This document shows, one piece after another, positions 6,201 through 7,017 of a DNA stretch of 7,017 nucleotides (positions are counted from its first letter, which is position 1; each line of letters starts with the position of its first letter). A program made the position numbers and the translations under genes. This stretch comes from Acidobacteriota bacterium (GTDB lineage Bacteria > Acidobacteriota > Polarisedimenticolia > QHYA01). The stretch is taken from contig QHYA01000032.1 of the NCBI GenBank assembly GCA_003223995.1, forward strand, positions 1 to 7,017. The letters run 5' to 3'. A model generated the notes under the pieces. It saw only the letters and a program-made list of their open reading frames with translations, did no database searches and had not been told where the DNA came from.

Positions 6201-6218
6201 CGTGACAGCGCCGTCACG
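6201..6218. repeat. Perfect inverted repeat downstream of the promoter, possible operator or leader hairpin
   Basis: CGTGAC (6201-6206), spacer AGCGCC, GTCACG (6213-6218). It starts about 10 bases after the -10 element, so it would cover roughly the first 20 transcribed bases. It could act as a repressor site for a dimeric regulator or as a 5' hairpin in the mRNA. The arms are perfect over six bases. It lies well clear of the ribosome binding site (GGGAGGGG just before 6244). Confidence 0.45.
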
Positions 6219-6243
6219 GCTCAGCTCGATCGGGAGGGGACCC

Positions 6244-7017
6244 ATGAAAATACGCCTTGCTGTCGTCTCGGTGCTGGGTCCGCTCCTCGCCTGGCCCGCC
6301 GCGGCTCAGGCTCCAGGCGATGTCGGACCCACCGTGCGCGTCGCTTCCGACAGGCAGACCATCACCTGGGGAGCTGTCTCCGGTGCCGACTCCTACAACG
6401 TGTACCGCGGGCAGAGCCCCGCTCTCGCCGATCAGACCTGCCTCGTGGTTCACACGACTTCGCTCGCCGCGGCCGACTCAGCGGCTCCAGCCTCGGGAGG
6501 GCTCTTCTACTACCTCGTCTCCGCTGTCAACTCCTCCGGGGAGGGGACGCTCGGGAACAGATCTGATGGAACCCCGAGACCCAACACAGCGCCATGCCAG
6601 GACGCGGACGCCGATCTCGTGCCGGACAACCGGGACAACTGCCCGGGGGTCGCCAATCCCTCCCAGGCCGATCAGAACTCCGACGGGCTGGGAGATGCCT
6701 GCGATGGAAAGACCTATGACTTCGAGGCGGACGCGCTCGGAGCCCGCCCTGCTGCCATGACCCAGACCGGGGGTGTGGAGCCGAGCTTCCTCGTGAGGGA
6801 CTACTCGGGCGACAAGGGGGTCGCCTACGACGGCGGCAACGCGGGTGTGCAGGATGTCTTCGTGCGCTTCGGGGCCGACGAGCCCTTCGAGCCGACCAAC
6901 ATCTATATGGACTTCGACGGAGCGGCCGAGACCTCATCTCTGGAGCTGTGGTCCGACGGGGCCTACGGCGCGAACGCCGGCGAGGGAGTGATCTTTCAGA
7001 TCGGATCGGGCGGGCAG
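6244..7017 (+). CDS. Secreted fibronectin-III / thrombospondin-type-3 repeat protein, N-terminal part (runs off right edge)
   Basis: The frame is open for 258 codons from ATG 6244 to the window edge. The start follows GGGAGGGG at a short spacing and opens a signal peptide (MKIRLAVVSVLGPLLAWPAAAQA, cleavage probably after residue 23). Residues about 28-108 form a fibronectin type III-like domain: ITWGAVSGADSYNVYRG, later FYYLVSAVNSSGEG. Residues 118-154 are a thrombospondin type 3 calcium-binding repeat with alternating aspartates, DADADLVPDNRDNCPG and ADQNSDGLGDACDG, and cysteines C118, C133 and C153. From residue 157 an acidic, glycine-rich segment begins (YDFEADALGARP, then IYMDFDGAAETSSLELWSDG). 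It looks like a beta-sandwich of the LamG/jelly-roll kind, but this is uncertain because it is cut off. The protein is likely exported and possibly surface-bound. Its role is unknown. It has its own promoter and is divergent from the ACT gene. Confidence 0.88.
   Translation, partial: MKIRLAVVSVLGPLLAWPAAAQAPGDVGPTVRVASDRQTITWGAVSGADSYNVYRGQSPALADQTCLVVHTTSLAAADSAAPASGGLFYYLVSAVNSSGEGTLGNRSDGTPRPNTAPCQDADADLVPDNRDNCPGVANPSQADQNSDGLGDACDGKTYDFEADALGARPAAMTQTGGVEPSFLVRDYSGDKGVAYDGGNAGVQDVFVRFGADEPFEPTNIYMDFDGAAETSSLELWSDGAYGANAGEGVIFQIGSGGQ

Noticed and set aside
6201..6218. A CRP/FNR-type site.
   Set aside because: The half-sites GTGA and TCAC are separated by 8 bases rather than the 6 of the CRP consensus.

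Overview
The window is high-GC bacterial DNA (roughly 62-68% GC by eye), densely coded and without RNA genes, insertion sequences, CRISPR or other mobile features. The style suggests Acidobacteriota or a neighbouring deep-branching, mostly environmental phylum: secreted WD40/caspase-like proteins, FGE-like secreted proteins, and fibronectin-III plus thrombospondin-type-3 secreted proteins. This taxonomic guess rests on family habits, not on a marker gene, and is only moderately supported.

Layout. (a) 1-314, minus strand: the N-terminal part of a ferredoxin-domain/metallo-beta-lactamase-fold protein that continues off the left edge. (b) 315-517: a divergent intergenic region. (c) 518-5522, plus strand: five genes packed as one apparent operon. 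It begins with a secreted FGE-sulfatase-fold protein (518-1402) and a secreted WD40/Ig-like/caspase-fold protein (1428-3644). Three methionine-salvage genes follow: mtnB (3641-4294), mtnD (4302-4871) and mtnC (4868-5522). The caspase-like gene and mtnB share a GTGA stop/start overlap, and mtnD and mtnC share an ATGA overlap. mtnC is interrupted by a frameshift at about 5099, where about 20 conserved residues are also missing. (d) 5565-5981, minus strand: a tandem ACT-domain protein converging on the operon. (e) 5982-6243: a divergent intergenic region with a good sigma70-type promoter and an inverted repeat. (f) 6244-7017, plus strand: the start of a secreted Fn3 plus thrombospondin-type-3 protein that runs off the right edge.

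How the genes fit together. MtnB, MtnC and MtnD would carry out consecutive steps of the methionine salvage pathway, from methylthioribulose-1-phosphate to 2-keto-4-methylthiobutyrate. The broken mtnC means either that the local pathway is interrupted or that the assembly is wrong at that point. The two genes in front of mtnB look like a separate secreted module. Both carry signal peptides, and both have lost residues needed for catalysis in their families: the FGE cysteine pair in the first, and the caspase histidine in the second.

The items most worth a second look are the paired secreted pseudo-enzymes translationally coupled to methionine salvage, a possible hairpin-bridged ribosome binding site before the caspase-like gene, the mtnC lesion at the edge of an unusually GC-rich patch, and the promoter/inverted-repeat arrangement at 6163-6218.
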